Below are positions 63,849 through 64,000 of a stretch of DNA of 64,000 nt, piece by piece (within the stretch, counting starts at the first letter, position 1; the number at the start of each line of letters is the position of its first letter). The stretch spans positions 62,001 through 126,000 of IMG/VR virus record IMGVR_UViG_3300046660_000488. The stretch is one strand, 5' to 3'. Both the position numbers and the translations under genes were made by a program. The stretch comes from a virus. The notes under the pieces are model-generated. The model was given only the letters and a program-made list of their open reading frames with translations. It did no database searches and was not told where the DNA came from.

Positions 63849-64000
63849 ATGAAGATCGCAGTCATCACAGCATACTACAACGAGACGTTCGAACAACTGA
63901 TGAAGTGTCACGACAGCGTCGTGAAGCAAAGCGGAGACGTCACGCACTTCATGGTCTCGGACGGCAAGCCCCATCCCGATATTGATTACTGGAACGGCGT
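63849..64000 (+). CDS. Glycosyltransferase-like protein, partial (runs off the window)
   Basis: The visible 50 codons start MKIAVITAYYNETFEQLMK and continue HDSVVKQSG and FMVSDGKPHP, the opening of GT-A family 2 glycosyltransferases (TAYYNE, SV..Q, SDG). Phages use such enzymes to modify DNA or host surface sugars. The call rests on the N-terminus only. Confidence 0.55.
   Translation, partial: MKIAVITAYYNETFEQLMKCHDSVVKQSGDVTHFMVSDGKPHPDIDYWNG

Overview
The window is part of the genome of a large T4-type tailed phage of a G+C-rich host, most likely an alphaproteobacterium. T4 relatives present here are rIIA/rIIB, a two-subunit type II topoisomerase, an RnlA-type RNA ligase, T4-style late promoters (TATAAATA, CTAAATA, GATAAATA) and N-terminal tags that look like T4 capsid-targeting sequences. 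The host guess rests on composition and on a tRNA-His that lacks the G-1:C73 pair, as alphaproteobacterial tRNA-His does. No head, tail, polymerase or terminase gene is in the window.

Layout. 1-34.9 kb is mostly minus strand: small unknown genes, a P-loop kinase, two serine lipases, a CCA-adding enzyme, glutaredoxin, rIIB-rIIA, IF-1, RNA ligase, ClpP, a MoxR/VWA pair, ClpS, Hsp20, a MazG-like protein, ribosomal protein bS21, ClpX, SpeD, topoisomerase subunits, an exported endolysin and an Smr protein. 34.9-35.7 kb is a gene-free, strongly structured stretch that looks like a large non-coding RNA. 35.7-41.3 kb is a plus-strand run of small overlapping genes, including an exonuclease and an RMF-like protein. 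41.6-44.7 kb is a translation module: a 30-residue Ser/Tyr/His/Cys-rich leader peptide, two tandem terminators, eight tRNA genes (Ser x4, Cys, Tyr x2, His), then an EF-Ts-like protein, a catalytic-core-only histidyl-tRNA synthetase split by a frameshift, and a second tRNA-His (nine tRNAs in all). 44.7-52.3 kb is minus strand, with an ART-PolyVal effector, a lipoprotein, a YqhA-like membrane protein, two tRNA-Arg and a Cys-protease-like protein. 52.4-63.8 kb is mainly plus strand: a VWA protein, a cupin-MazG fusion, an aaRS-like protein, an RlaP nucleotidy­ltransferase, a tagged candidate virion protein, tRNA-Cys and tRNA-Ala, a CYTH protein, and a minus-strand ART/ParB-like effector.

How the parts fit. 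The genome invests heavily in translation (IF-1, bS21, EF-Ts-like, RMF-like, Smr, HisRS core, aaRS-like, CCA enzyme, 13 tRNAs) and in RNA repair (RNA ligase, PNK-like kinase, RlaP, CYTH). The most exciting element is the leader at 41692-41884. Thirteen consecutive codons specify only Ser, His, Tyr and Cys, and all seven anticodon types in the following tRNA cluster read codons used in that leader. Mutually exclusive RNA pairings could switch two terminators off when a ribosome stalls there, so this looks like a ribosome-mediated attenuator that senses loss of specific charged tRNAs and turns on their replacements. A second theme is a set of late genes whose AUG sits at the predicted transcription start (leaderless) and whose products begin with a short MR...(L/I)xE tag, which suggests effectors packed into the capsid for injection.

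All function calls are from reading motifs; no database search was run.
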